From the NCBI RefSeq assembly GCF_001545075.1, contig NZ_FCOB02000012.1, positions 140,064 to 204,063 on the forward strand: a stretch of 64,000 nt of DNA. The letters run 5' to 3'. The translations under genes and the position numbers were made by a program. Positions 1-8,951 of the stretch are shown one piece after another (positions within the stretch are counted from its first letter, which is position 1; each line of letters begins with the position of its first letter). This stretch comes from Caballeronia ptereochthonis (lineage in GTDB: Bacteria > Pseudomonadota > Gammaproteobacteria > Burkholderiales > Burkholderiaceae). Under the pieces are notes generated by a model. That model saw nothing but the letters and a program-made list of their open reading frames with translations, did not search any database and was not told the DNA's origin.

Positions 1-2
1 CG

Positions 3-1457
3 TCGCAACTTGCCGATTCGCTCGTGAAGCGCGGCGTTCGCAAGGGCTGTCACGTCGCGCTGATGCTGAAGAACACGCCCGAGTTTCCGATCACGTGGAT
101 CGCGCTTGGACGCATCGGCGCGGTGATGGTGCCGGTCAACACGGCCTATACGCACGACGAGATGACCTTCGTGCTGACCGACGCCGACGCGCAGTACCTC
201 GTGATCGACGCTGAGTTCGTGCCGCGCCTGGCCGACGCGCCCGCGCTGCCCGGTCTGCTCGCGTGGGAGCGCGTGATCGTGAGCGGCGCGAGCGATCATC
301 CGCTGCAATGGCAGGCGCTCGTCGATGCGGGCGACGCCGGCTTCAAGGCCGCCAGCGCGGTATCGCGCGACGACCTGCTGAACCTGCAATACACTTCGGG
401 CACCACGGGCTTTCCGAAAGGCTGCATGCTGAGCCACGACTACTGGATGATTCATTGCCACGGCGCGGCGCGCCATCGGCGCGGACCGGAGGCGGGCATC
501 GAGAACGTGCTGATCTGGGCGCCGTTCTTCTACATGGACCCGATGTGGCAATTCCTCATGACGATGAAGCTCGGCGGCACCGCGTATATCGCGGAGCGCA
601 TGAGTCTGTCGCGATTCATGTCCTGGCTCATCGACTATCGCATTCACTATTGCATTTTTCCGGAGCCCGCGCTGAGCCAGTTTCCGCCGGGTGAACGCGA
701 CACCGAGGTGTGCTTGAAGTACATCAGCATCTACGGCTGGACACGCGCCGCGCGCGAGGAAGTTCAAGCACGCTTCAACGTGATCGCGCGCGAGGGCTTC
801 GGCATGACCGAAGTGGGCACGGGCGCGCTCGTGCCCGCATGGGCGCACGACAAGGCGCTCGAACGCACCTGCGGCCTCCCCGCGCCGTTTCGCGAGCTGC
901 AGATCCGCCGCGACGACGGCAGCATCGCGGATACCGATGAAATCGGCGAGTTGTGGATTCGCGGACGCGGCATTCTGTGGGGCTACTACAAGCGGCCCGA
1001 AGCAAACGCCGAGAGCTTCGACGGCGAATGGTTTCGCACCGGCGACCTGTTCCGGCGCGACGCCGACGGCTTCTATTTCATCGTCGGACGCATCAAGGAG
1101 ATGATCAAGCGCGCGGGCGAGAACGTGTCGGCGACCGAAGTGGAGACCGTGCTGCGAAGCATGGACGCCATCGACGAGGCCGCTGTCGTGCCCGTACCCG
1201 ATCCGCTGCGCCGCGAGGAAGTGAAGGCGTATCTGAAGCTGCGCGAGGGCCTCACGCAGGCGGATGTGCCGCCTGCCGACGTCTTCGCGTATTGCGCGAA
1301 GCACCTCGCGCCGTTCAAGGTGCCGCGCTTTCTGCAATACGTCGAAGGCGATTTCCCGCGCACGCCTTCGCGCAAGATCGCGAAGAAGCGCCTGATCGCC
1401 GAGACGGCCGATCCGTTCGCCGATACCTACGACCGTCAGGAGTCTCGCTGGCGCTGA
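3..1457 (+). CDS. AMP-dependent acyl-CoA synthetase/ligase, 5' end missing
   Basis: Activates a carboxylic acid with ATP and joins it to CoA (ANL superfamily). The reading frame is open to the left edge and the upstream codons (SQLADSL before VKRGVRKG) match the usual helix before the A1 region, so the gene starts outside the window and GTG 24 is not its start. The P-loop YTSGTTGFPKG lies near residue 130 of the visible part; the A5 region (GFGMTEVG), the A7 motif (WFRTGDL) and the A8/A10 end (GRIKEMIKRAGENVSATEVE, then PRTPSRKIAKKRL) are all present, so the 3' end is complete. The acid substrate cannot be read from sequence. The downstream amidohydrolase starts 30 bases later on the same strand, suggesting co-transcription. 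Confidence 0.9.
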   Translation, partial: SQLADSLVKRGVRKGCHVALMLKNTPEFPITWIALGRIGAVMVPVNTAYTHDEMTFVLTDADAQYLVIDAEFVPRLADAPALPGLLAWERVIVSGASDHPLQWQALVDAGDAGFKAASAVSRDDLLNLQYTSGTTGFPKGCMLSHDYWMIHCHGAARHRRGPEAGIENVLIWAPFFYMDPMWQFLMTMKLGGTAYIAERMSLSRFMSWLIDYRIHYCIFPEPALSQFPPGERDTEVCLKYISIYGWTRAAREEVQARFNVIAREGFGMTEVGTGALVPAWAHDKALERTCGLPAPFRELQIRRDDGSIADTDEIGELWIRGRGILWGYYKRPEANAESFDGEWFRTGDLFRRDADGFYFIVGRIKEMIKRAGENVSATEVETVLRSMDAIDEAAVVPVPDPLRREEVKAYLKLREGLTQADVPPADVFAYCAKHLAPFKVPRFLQYVEGDFPRTPSRKIAKKRLIAETADPFADTYDRQESRWR

Positions 1458-1487
1458 TGCTCGCGCGCACGCATTCCGGAGCTGCCC

Positions 1488-2339
1488 ATGTTCGTGGACT
1501 TTTCGAGCCGACCGCCTTCGTTGCAGTTCGACGGTCCCGCCAGCCATCTGGCGAACTACCGCCGCGTGTACGAAGGCACCGAGCGCCAGGTTGCCGACCC
1601 AAGCGGCGTTGATCCGCTTACCGCCTATCTCGCGACCTATGAGCGTTTGAATGCGCGTCATGTCGTGCTGAAGGCGCGCGATCTGACGAGCACCTTCGGC
1701 GTGAAGATTTCGAACGAGGATGTCGCCGCGTTCTGCCGCGCACACGGCGAGCGCTATATCGGCTTCGCGGGCGTCGATCCGCACAAGGGCGACGCCGCGG
1801 TCGCCGAATTCGAAGCCGCCGTGCGCGAGCTCGGTCTGCGCGGGTTGAACGTGCAGGGTTTCGAGCACAAGCTGAACATCGACGATCCCCTGTTGTTTCC
1901 GCTTTACGAGAAGTGCGTGGAGCTGGATGTGCCCGTCAACATCCATTGCGGCACCAACTTCTCGACGCATACCTCGATGATGTATGGCCATCCCGCAGCG
2001 CTGGATCGCGTGATGATGGCGCTGCCCGATCTGCGCGTGTGCGCCTCGCCGCCCGGCTGGCCGTGGGTGCAGGAACTGCTCGCGGTGGCATGGCGTCATC
2101 CGAACATATGGATCGGCACGCTCGCCGTGCGCCCGAAGCTGCTCGCGACCGCGCACTCCGGCTACGAGCCGTTGCTGCAATACGGCCGCACGGTGCTGAA
2201 AAAACGCATGATCTTCGGCTCGGCGTTTCCGATGATGCCGGTCGAAAAAGCACTCCGCGAATTCGACGCGCTCGACCTGCCGGATGCGGTCAGGGAAGAC
2301 TGGCGCTGCAACAATGCGCTTGCTTTTCTTGGCATGTGA
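1488..2339 (+). CDS. Amidohydrolase-2 family TIM-barrel protein with lost metal ligands
   Basis: The 283-residue protein has the layout of ACMSD/amidohydrolase-2 decarboxylases and hydrolases (an IHCGTNF segment, a WPWVQE-AVAWRHPN segment and a FGSAFPM segment). The usual metal-site residues are mostly absent: the N-terminal HxH is replaced by DFSSRP (Ser6/Arg8), the His before G-x-PW is Pro188, and the Asp of GSD-x-P is Ala246; only the His of IHCG remains. It may therefore be metal-free, a binding protein or a lyase with different chemistry. The start is ATG 1488 with GGAG upstream. It follows the acyl-CoA ligase closely, so it probably belongs to the same pathway. Family assignment is firm, activity unknown. 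Confidence 0.8.
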   Translation: MFVDFSSRPPSLQFDGPASHLANYRRVYEGTERQVADPSGVDPLTAYLATYERLNARHVVLKARDLTSTFGVKISNEDVAAFCRAHGERYIGFAGVDPHKGDAAVAEFEAAVRELGLRGLNVQGFEHKLNIDDPLLFPLYEKCVELDVPVNIHCGTNFSTHTSMMYGHPAALDRVMMALPDLRVCASPPGWPWVQELLAVAWRHPNIWIGTLAVRPKLLATAHSGYEPLLQYGRTVLKKRMIFGSAFPMMPVEKALREFDALDLPDAVREDWRCNNALAFLGM

Positions 2340-2459
2340 AGCCGGGGCCTTCTGCCCGCCCGCGCGCGCAATGCGCCGCAGGGCGCGCCGGACGGCGTGC
2401 ACCTCGACGGAGCCTTCGCCATCGTCAGCCCGACATCGATTCTGACCGGCGAGCCCGGC

Positions 2460-3332
2460 CTACGTCCCGTCCCCGAGCAGCTCCCGCAGCGCATTGAGCG
2501 CGGCCGAGAAGTGGCCCTTGCGCCAGACGAGCAGCGTATCCACCTGTCCCAGCTCGCCGATCGAATGCAGATCCACTTCACCCTCGAGCCGCGCCAGTTC
2601 CAGCACCGACCGCGGCGCCACCGCGACCCCCGCGCCCGCCGCCACGCACGCGACGATTGCGTGGTACGAACCCAGCTCCAGCACGCGCGCCGGCCGGATA
2701 CCCTGCAGCTCGTACCAGCGCATCGCGTACGAGCGGTACGCGCAGCCGCGCTCGAACGCCACCAGCGTGAGCCCCGCTGCATCGCGCGCGGTTGCCGCCG
2801 GATGCTGCCCGCGCGGCGTGAGCACCACCAGTTCCTCGTTGAACACCGGGACCGACTCGAACTGCTCGGCGGGGAGCACATCGGGCTCGATCGGCCGCGC
2901 GATCAACGCCGCGTCCAATTCGAACGTACGCACGTCATCGATGAGCGCGCGTGTCACGCCCGTCGCCAGTTCGAGCGTCACCTGCGGCCAGCGCTGGTGG
3001 TAAGTCGCCAGCACGCGCGGCAGGCGGCTCGCGGCGGTGCTCTCCATCGTCCCGAGCCGCAGGCGACCCTGCGGACGATTCTCGCTGAGCGCGTGGCGTG
3101 CTTCATCAGCGAGAGCGAGCAGGCGTTCCGCATACGGCAGCAAGGTCTCGCCCGCCGGCGTCAGCACGAGGCGGCGGCCGTCGCGGATGAAGAGTTCCAC
3201 GCCGAGCGTCTCCTCGAGCTGGCGGATGCGCGTCGTCACATTGGACTGCACGCGGTTGAGCTTGGCCGCCGCCCGCGTCACGCCGTTCTCGCGGACGACA
3301 GCCCGGAAGATGGTCAATGCCGACAAGTCCAT
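2460..3332 (-). CDS. LysR-family transcriptional regulator
   Basis: A 290-residue LysR-type regulator: the winged HTH covers about residues 1-60 (FRAVVRENGVTRAAAKLNRVQSNVTTRI), followed by a linker helix and a substrate-binding domain. It is divergent from the MFS gene at 3429 with 96 bases between the starts, the usual arrangement in which the regulator controls both itself and the transporter. The start is ATG 3332. It is convergent with the amidohydrolase ending at 2339. The inducer is unknown. Confidence 0.92.
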   Translation of the reverse strand: MDLSALTIFRAVVRENGVTRAAAKLNRVQSNVTTRIRQLEETLGVELFIRDGRRLVLTPAGETLLPYAERLLALADEARHALSENRPQGRLRLGTMESTAASRLPRVLATYHQRWPQVTLELATGVTRALIDDVRTFELDAALIARPIEPDVLPAEQFESVPVFNEELVVLTPRGQHPAATARDAAGLTLVAFERGCAYRSYAMRWYELQGIRPARVLELGSYHAIVACVAAGAGVAVAPRSVLELARLEGEVDLHSIGELGQVDTLLVWRKGHFSAALNALRELLGDGT

Positions 3333-3428
3333 GATCTCTAAAAAAGATTCAACGCATCTTCATTATTCATTTTTCAAGATGCTTCGGTCAAGCTAGGATC
3401 GCTTTATTGCTGCTTCGAACGTCGAATC
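3333..3428. promoter_or_regulatory. Divergent LysR/MFS promoter with two inverted repeats
   Basis: This AT-rich gap separates the LysR and MFS starts. It holds ATCT-N7-AGAT (3334-3348), which fits the LysR T-N11-A box, and a wider inverted repeat GCATCTT (3354-3360) / AAGATGC (3376-3382). TAGGAT at 3394-3399 is a plausible -10 for the MFS gene. The block CTAGGATCGCTTTAT (3393-3407) recurs with one mismatch in the second LysR divergent promoter near 47630. Operator function is inferred. Confidence 0.5.
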
Positions 3429-4625
3429 ATGGCTACGCCCGCTCACGCTTCCTCACTGCCTGCCCATCACGCGCGAAATGCCGCGCTCGCGTGCGCCGTT
3501 GTGCTTGCGGTGGCGCTTGGCGTCGGGCGATTCGCGTTCACGCCGCTGCTGCCGCTGATGCTGAAAAGCGGCGCGCTGGATATCCGTCACGGCGGCTGGC
3601 TCGCGTCGGCCAATTACGCCGGATATCTGATCGGCGCGCTGTCATGCGCGGCGATCCGCCTCGATCACGCGCGCATGGTGCGTCTCGCGCTGGCGTCGAC
3701 CATCGTGCTGACGCTCGCCATGGGACTCGTCGACATGTTCTGGCTGTGGGCCGCGATACGGTTCGCGGCGGGCGTCGTCAGCGCGTGGGCGTTCGTGTTC
3801 GCGTCGCAGTGGGGTTTGAGACGGCTCGCCGAACTCGACGCACATGGTTTCGGCGGGGTGATCTACGCGGGACCCGGCGTTGGCATCGTGGCGACCGGCT
3901 TGCTGGGGGCGGCGGCCGCGGCGCTCGCCGTACCGGCGCCATGGGTGTGGATCGGATTCGCGGTCTGCTCCGGCGTGGCGGGAGCGATCGTATGGAAGAC
4001 CTTCGCACATGAAACATCGGCTACGCGCGGCCGCGCTCGTGTGCCCGACAAGGTCGCGTTCGCATCGACACGTGCCGATGCGACAGGGCTTGTCGGCCTC
4101 TACAGCCTGGCGGGATTCGGCTACATCATCACGGCGACGTTCTTGCCGGTCATCGCACGACAGGCGTTGCCGGGATCGCCGTGGCCCGACCTGTTCTGGC
4201 CGGCGTTCGGGCTGGCACTGATTGCGGGCGCACTGATCGCCGCGCGGCTGCCGATGTCGTGGGACAACCGCCTGATGTTGGCCGCGTGCTACCTCATCCA
4301 GGCGTCGGGAATAGCGCTGGGCATCGTATTGCCGACCGCGCTCGGCTTCGGGCTCGGCAGCCTGCTGCTAGGCCTGCCGTTCACCGCCATCACCCTGTTT
4401 GCCATGCGGGAGGCGCGCCGGTTGCGCGGCGACGCCGCCGCCGGCCTGATGGGCTACGCAACGGGAGCATACGGATTGGGACAGATCGTCGGGCCGCTGG
4501 TCGCGGCGCCGATTGCCGAGCACACAGGGTCATTCTCCATCGCGCTATGGATCGCGGCGGCGGCACTGGGACTGGGTGCGGCGGGACTGGCCTGCCTTGG
4601 CATGCGCAGCGCGGCCAACTCCTAA
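3429..4625 (+). CDS. MFS transporter, YbfB/YjiJ type
   Basis: A 398-residue integral membrane protein with about 12 hydrophobic segments. It opens with a short polar tail and then a helix containing GVGRFAFTPLLPLM, typical of YbfB/YjiJ-type major facilitator proteins. A GLMGYATGAYGLGQIVGPLVAAPI segment near residue 340 is the conserved C-terminal transporter helix. It lies directly downstream of a LysR-type divergent promoter, so it is probably the regulated target. The substrate is unknown; export of small metabolites or drugs is usual for the family. Confidence 0.88.
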   Translation: MATPAHASSLPAHHARNAALACAVVLAVALGVGRFAFTPLLPLMLKSGALDIRHGGWLASANYAGYLIGALSCAAIRLDHARMVRLALASTIVLTLAMGLVDMFWLWAAIRFAAGVVSAWAFVFASQWGLRRLAELDAHGFGGVIYAGPGVGIVATGLLGAAAAALAVPAPWVWIGFAVCSGVAGAIVWKTFAHETSATRGRARVPDKVAFASTRADATGLVGLYSLAGFGYIITATFLPVIARQALPGSPWPDLFWPAFGLALIAGALIAARLPMSWDNRLMLAACYLIQASGIALGIVLPTALGFGLGSLLLGLPFTAITLFAMREARRLRGDAAAGLMGYATGAYGLGQIVGPLVAAPIAEHTGSFSIALWIAAAALGLGAAGLACLGMRSAANS

Positions 4626-4771
4626 GTCAGTTCGGCGCAGCTATCGTTCACACGTCTCGCCAGCGTTCACGCGCCGCTTGGTCCATGGCGGCGGCGCTTC
4701 AAGAATCGCCTCCGGTTGGCGCTCATCCCACCCAGCGTGGCATCGGCTACTGCTTCATATCATCCGAGGAT

Positions 4772-5566
4772 TCACGCGGCGTAACGCGCGGCCGGTGTGC
4801 TGGTCGACAGCTCCGGCGCCATCGCCTGGCGTGCGGCTTCATAGGCGTCCCACTTCGCGCCGTCGTGCAGCGACGGAATCGTCACGAGCTCGTCGCGGTC
4901 GAAGCCGACGAGCGCCGCATCGACCATGTCGCCCGCAGACATCACGATCGACTTGTCGAGGTTTTCGAGCGGCAGGCCGCCGGTTTCCCAGAAGTCGGTG
5001 GCCGTGGCGCCGGGCAGCACGGCCTGAATGCGCACGCCCTTGCCCGATAGTTCGCGATGCAACGACTGGCTGAACGCAAGCACGAACGCCTTGGTGCCGC
5101 CATACACGCCATTGAGAATCTCCGGCGCGATACTCACGATAGACGCGATATTGATCACCGCGCCCCTGCCGCGCGCGACGAAGCCCGGCACGGCCGCATA
5201 GGCGAGCCGCGTGAGCGCGGTCACGTTGAGTTCGATCATGCGCGTCATCGCGTCGACGTCGCTGTCCAGCAAGGGCGTGTGCGTGCCGATTCCCGCGTTG
5301 TTCACGAGCAGCGTGATGCTCGCGTCTTCCCGGAGCTTCGCCTCGACGGCGGCGAGCGCCGCGCGGTCGTTCAGGTCGGCGTCGAGAATTTCGACGCTGC
5401 GGCGCGTCTCGTTGGTGATGCGCTCGGCGAGCGTCGCCAGGCGATCGCGACTGCGCGCGACGAGAATGAGGTCGTAGCCGCGTCGCGCGAGCCGCTCCGC
5501 ATAGACCGCGCCGATGCCGGAAGATGCGCCCGTGACGAGCGCCGTGCCAAGGTGTTCCTGCGTCAT
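4772..5566 (-). CDS. Short-chain dehydrogenase/reductase
   Basis: A 264-residue classical SDR. The nucleotide-binding TGASSGIG is near residue 14, NNAG near residue 89, and the catalytic YGGTK (Tyr-x3-Lys) near residue 155. The cofactor-binding turn after strand 2 reads ARSRDRL, which suggests NADP. The substrate is unknown. It is divergent from the GlxA-type regulator at 5703, so the 136-base gap probably carries promoters for both. The 146 bases between this stop and the MFS stop at 4625 contain nothing I can recognise. Confidence 0.9.
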   Translation of the reverse strand: MTQEHLGTALVTGASSGIGAVYAERLARRGYDLILVARSRDRLATLAERITNETRRSVEILDADLNDRAALAAVEAKLREDASITLLVNNAGIGTHTPLLDSDVDAMTRMIELNVTALTRLAYAAVPGFVARGRGAVINIASIVSIAPEILNGVYGGTKAFVLAFSQSLHRELSGKGVRIQAVLPGATATDFWETGGLPLENLDKSIVMSAGDMVDAALVGFDRDELVTIPSLHDGAKWDAYEAARQAMAPELSTSTPAARYAA

Positions 5567-5622
5567 GATTTCACTCCGTTCGGAAACAGATGGTTGATTG
5601 CGTGAGTGAATTCTGGTCCGGT

Positions 5623-5651
5623 TTGACCGTGGCTCAAATGACGTATATGGT
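5623..5651 (+). promoter_or_regulatory. Predicted sigma-70 promoter for the GlxA-type regulator
   Basis: TTGACC (5623-5628) and TATGGT (5646-5651) are separated by 17 bases and lie about 50 bases before the regulator's ATG. This matches the vegetative consensus well for such GC-rich DNA. It is a prediction only. Confidence 0.4.
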
Positions 5652-5702
5652 AGTCTTTCATGACACGAGGAAGTTTACGGACATCGGCGGCGGAGGAACG
5701 GC

Positions 5703-6650
5703 ATGCACCGCATCGGATATTTGTTGAGCGACGGCTTTCAGATCATGGCGCTCGCGTCGCAATCGGTGTTCGAGTTCGCGAACGACGCCGCGGGCGAAGC
5801 GTTCTACGGCATCGAAAACTATTCGATGGCGGGTGGCGAGGTGCGCTCGTCGCTCGGCATGAAGCTCGATACGCGGGCCGTCAGCGCGCGCACCGCGATG
5901 GACACGTGGATTGCCGCGGGCGTCAACGCGCCGCTCACCGCGCGGCCGCCGGCCGCGCTGCTTGCATTTCTGCGTCGCGCGAGCACGCGCTCGCGGCGCA
6001 TCGCGGGAATCTGCACGGGCGGTTTCGTGCTGGCCGAGGCGGGCCTGCTCGCGAACCGGCGCGCGACCATGCATTGGGCGTACGCGCGTGACTTGCAACG
6101 GCTCTTCCCGGATGTGCGCGTCGAGGAAGACCGCATCTATATCGTCGATGGTCCGGTCTGGACGTCGGCGGGCATGACGGCCGGTCTCGATCTCGCGCTC
6201 GCCATGGTCGAGAAGGATCTCGGCGCGGACGTGGCGCGCTCCGTGGCCCACAAGCTCGTGATGCATCAGCGGCGCGCGGGCGGCCAGTCGCAGCATTCGG
6301 AGATGCTCGATCTCGCGCCGAAATCGGATCGCATCCAGAACGCGTTGAACTATGCGCGCAAGAATCTGAACCGGCCGCTGACGGTCGAGGAGCTCGCGGG
6401 CGAAGCGCATCTGAGCCCGCGGCAGTTCAGCCGCGTATTCACGCAGGAGACGGGGCAATCGCCGGCGAAGGCCATCGAGGGATTGCGGCTGGAGGCGGCG
6501 CGCCTCATGATCGAAAAAAGCCGCCACTCGCTGGAGACCATCGCGCGCGAGACGGGCTTCAGGGACCGCCGTCATATGCGCGAGGCATTCATGCGCGGCT
6601 TCGGCTTGCCGCCGCAGGAAGTGCGGCGCGAGGCGCGTGCGCAGGTCTGA
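5703..6650 (+). CDS. GlxA-family AraC-type transcriptional regulator
   Basis: The 315-residue protein has an N-terminal DJ-1/PfpI amidase-like domain (about 1-190; the nucleophile-elbow segment is ICTGGFVLAEAGLL near residue 102) and a C-terminal AraC double HTH (about 215-315; LTVEELAGEAHLSPRQFSRVFTQETGQSP and a second helix pair after it). Such proteins are ligand-responsive activators; the DJ-1 domain usually senses rather than catalyses. It is divergent from the SDR gene and 69 bases upstream of the M20 hydrolase on the same strand; either could be its target. Confidence 0.9.
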   Translation: MHRIGYLLSDGFQIMALASQSVFEFANDAAGEAFYGIENYSMAGGEVRSSLGMKLDTRAVSARTAMDTWIAAGVNAPLTARPPAALLAFLRRASTRSRRIAGICTGGFVLAEAGLLANRRATMHWAYARDLQRLFPDVRVEEDRIYIVDGPVWTSAGMTAGLDLALAMVEKDLGADVARSVAHKLVMHQRRAGGQSQHSEMLDLAPKSDRIQNALNYARKNLNRPLTVEELAGEAHLSPRQFSRVFTQETGQSPAKAIEGLRLEAARLMIEKSRHSLETIARETGFRDRRHMREAFMRGFGLPPQEVRREARAQV

Positions 6651-6719
6651 TGGCTGACAGGAATCTGGCGTCACGCGGCTGATACGCTACGCATTCGCCA
6701 CGCATAACGAGGACATACC

Positions 6720-7952
6720 GTGTTGAAGATCGAGCCGGACCGCTTGCTGAACGACCTCAAACGACTGCGCAGCTTCGGCGCGACCGGGACCGGCGTCGTG
6801 CGCCTGTCGCTTTCGCCGGCCGACATGGACGCGCGCCGCTGGCTCGCGCAGCGCATGAGCGAGGCCGGATTGTCGGCATCGATCGACGGTGTCGGCACCG
6901 TGTTCGGGCGCTCGCGCAACGACGGCCCCGCGCTCCTGATCGGCTCGCACACCGATACGCAACCGACCGGCGGCTGGCTCGACGGCGCGCTGGGCGTGAT
7001 CTACGGCCTGGAAATCGCTCGCGCGCTCGCCGAGTGCGGCGAGACGCGCCATCTCGCGGTGGACGTCGCGTCGTGGATCGACGAAGAGGGCGCGTTCTCG
7101 GGCTTTCTCGGCAGCCGCAGTTTCGTCGGCGAATCCGTCGACGCTGCGATTCGCAGCGCGCGCAACCGCGAGGGCGTTCTGCTCGGCGACGCGCTCGAAC
7201 AGGCCGGGCTCGCCGCCGCGCCGCGCGTGCGCCTCGACAAGACGCGTCACAAGGCATACATGGAGCCGCACATCGAGCAGGGCGGGCGGCTGGAAGCGCA
7301 CGGCAAGTCGATCGGCGTGGTGACGACGATCGTCGGCATACGCGAGCTCAGGCTGCGCTTCACCGGGCAGCGCAATCATGCGGGCACGACGCCGATGTCG
7401 ATCCGCCGCGATGCGGGCGCGGCGCTCGTCGCGTTCATCGCGCGCATGAACGAAGCGTTCAGCCAACTCGCCGATGCCGATACCGTGTGGACGGTGGGGC
7501 GCATCGAGCTCGATCCGGGCTCGTTCAGCGTGGTGCCCGGTTCGGCCGACATGTGCCTGCAGTTCCGCGATGCCGGCGCGGAGCGCTTGCGCGCGATGGA
7601 AGCCGCACTCGCCGCGCTGATCCGCGACTTCAACGCGCAGGAAAAAGTGAGCGTCGCAATGCTCGATGGCGAGCCTCCCGAAGAACCGGTGACGATGGAC
7701 GCCGCGCTTCAGGCGCATCTGGCGAGCGCCGCCGATGCGCTCGCGCCGGGACAATGGGAGCGCATGCCGAGCGGCGCGTCGCACGATGCGCAGGTCATCG
7801 CGCATCATGTGCCGGCGTGCATGCTGTTCGTCCCGAGCATCGGAGGGGTCAGTCATGACTTCATCGAGGATACGGCCGAGGCGCACATCGTGCTGGGCTG
7901 CGAAGTGGCGGCGAATGCGGCGGCGCGAATTCTGGAGGCCATGCGGAAGTAG
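6720..7952 (+). CDS. Zn-dependent M20 hydrolase (N-carbamoyl-amino-acid / allantoate amidohydrolase type)
   Basis: A 410-residue peptidase-M20 family enzyme of the hydantoinase/carbamoylase branch, which removes carbamoyl groups from ureido compounds. The bimetal-site motifs are all visible: GSHTDTQPTGG, DEEGAFSGFLGSR, HIEQG, the dimer-domain segment NHAGTTPM, and the C-terminal GASHDAQ. The start is GTG 6720 with GAGG ten bases upstream. The second amidohydrolase begins 46 bases downstream on the same strand, so a two-gene unit for degrading a cyclic or ureido nitrogen compound is plausible. The exact substrate is not decidable. Confidence 0.88.
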   Translation: MLKIEPDRLLNDLKRLRSFGATGTGVVRLSLSPADMDARRWLAQRMSEAGLSASIDGVGTVFGRSRNDGPALLIGSHTDTQPTGGWLDGALGVIYGLEIARALAECGETRHLAVDVASWIDEEGAFSGFLGSRSFVGESVDAAIRSARNREGVLLGDALEQAGLAAAPRVRLDKTRHKAYMEPHIEQGGRLEAHGKSIGVVTTIVGIRELRLRFTGQRNHAGTTPMSIRRDAGAALVAFIARMNEAFSQLADADTVWTVGRIELDPGSFSVVPGSADMCLQFRDAGAERLRAMEAALAALIRDFNAQEKVSVAMLDGEPPEEPVTMDAALQAHLASAADALAPGQWERMPSGASHDAQVIAHHVPACMLFVPSIGGVSHDFIEDTAEAHIVLGCEVAANAAARILEAMRK

Positions 7953-7998
7953 CGTATGCGGCGCGCGGCGCGTGCGGTCTCTCAAAGGCGGTGCGATC

Positions 7999-8907
7999 AT
8001 GAACGACAAGCTTGCAATCATCGATTGTCATCAGCATTTCTACGACGCCACGCGCCTGCGCTATCCCGTGTTCGAGGAACGCAGCGCGGGCTTCGAAGCG
8101 CTCGTCGGCGATTACGCGGCGATGCCGCGCGTCTATCTTCCCGAGGACTACGCACGCGATACGCAAGGCTTCGACATCGTCGGAACGCTCTGGGCCGAAT
8201 TCATCTCCAGTGATCCGTCGAGCGAAGTGCGATGGGCGAGCGAAATGCTCGATTCGACCGCGCACGCCGCCGGCATGATCGCGGTGATCGATTTCGCGGC
8301 GCCCGATGTGGAGCGCACGCTCGATGCTTACGCGTCGGTGGAACGCATACGCTGCGTGCGTCAGCACATGGCCTGGCATCCGTCGAATCCCTCACTGCGC
8401 TTCGCGCCCCGGCCCGATCTCATGACCGGTGCGCAATGGCTTCGAGGCATCGCCTTGCTGCGCGGCCGCCGTCTTGTCTGCGAAATCGAGGTATTCGGCT
8501 CCCAGTTGCGCGATCTCACGCACGTCGTGCGAGCGAATCCGGAGATCCAATTCGTGCTGCCAGTGATGGGCTGGCCGCTCGACGTGTCGCGCGAGGGCAG
8601 GGCGGCATGGAAAAGCGATCTCGCCGCGCTTGCCGGATGTCCGAACGTCGCGATCAAGATCTTCGGGCTCGAATGCATCTTCGGCATTCACTGGACGCTC
8701 GACGAGACGCGGCCATGGATGCTCGATGCGATCGAATGCTTCGGACCCGCCCGCAGCATGTTCGCGAGCCACATGCCGATAGCGAGCCTTGCCTGCGGTT
8801 TTCAGCAGCTTTACGATGCGTATCTGCAAACCATTGAAGGGTTCGCGCTCGACGAGAAGCGACAGATGCTGCACGATACGGCCATGACGATCTATCGGCT
8901 CGCTTGA
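7999..8907 (+). CDS. Predicted metal-dependent TIM-barrel amidohydrolase (COG3618-like)
   Basis: A 302-residue amidohydrolase-related protein. The N-terminal DCHQH (His11/His13) metal-binding pair is present. The third His usually found before G-x-P is replaced (VLPVMGWP), and the terminal acidic position of the GSD-x-P segment is His (FASHMPI); related subfamilies often have Asn there. The start is ATG 7999, preceded by AAAGG; the frame is open further upstream but has no better start. It follows the M20 hydrolase, suggesting consecutive steps in one pathway. Confidence 0.82.
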   Translation: MNDKLAIIDCHQHFYDATRLRYPVFEERSAGFEALVGDYAAMPRVYLPEDYARDTQGFDIVGTLWAEFISSDPSSEVRWASEMLDSTAHAAGMIAVIDFAAPDVERTLDAYASVERIRCVRQHMAWHPSNPSLRFAPRPDLMTGAQWLRGIALLRGRRLVCEIEVFGSQLRDLTHVVRANPEIQFVLPVMGWPLDVSREGRAAWKSDLAALAGCPNVAIKIFGLECIFGIHWTLDETRPWMLDAIECFGPARSMFASHMPIASLACGFQQLYDAYLQTIEGFALDEKRQMLHDTAMTIYRLA

Positions 8908-8912
8908 CCGAC

Positions 8913-8951
8913 CTGAGCGGGCCTGAGCGGGCCTGAGCGGGCCGCGCTCAG
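8913..8951. repeat. Three tandem 10-bp units ending in a hairpin
   Basis: CCTGAGCGGG is repeated three times head to tail, directly after the amidohydrolase stop. The last copy pairs with the following bases as CTGAGCG (8933-8939) / CGCTCAG (8945-8951). It sits between two convergent stops, 8907 and 8948, where a bidirectional terminator would be useful, but there is no U tract. Confidence 0.55.

Noticed and set aside
2397..3341. Plus-strand 314-codon frame across the LysR gene
   Set aside because: Composition is Arg/His/Gln-rich and matches nothing; the minus strand carries a clear LysR regulator.
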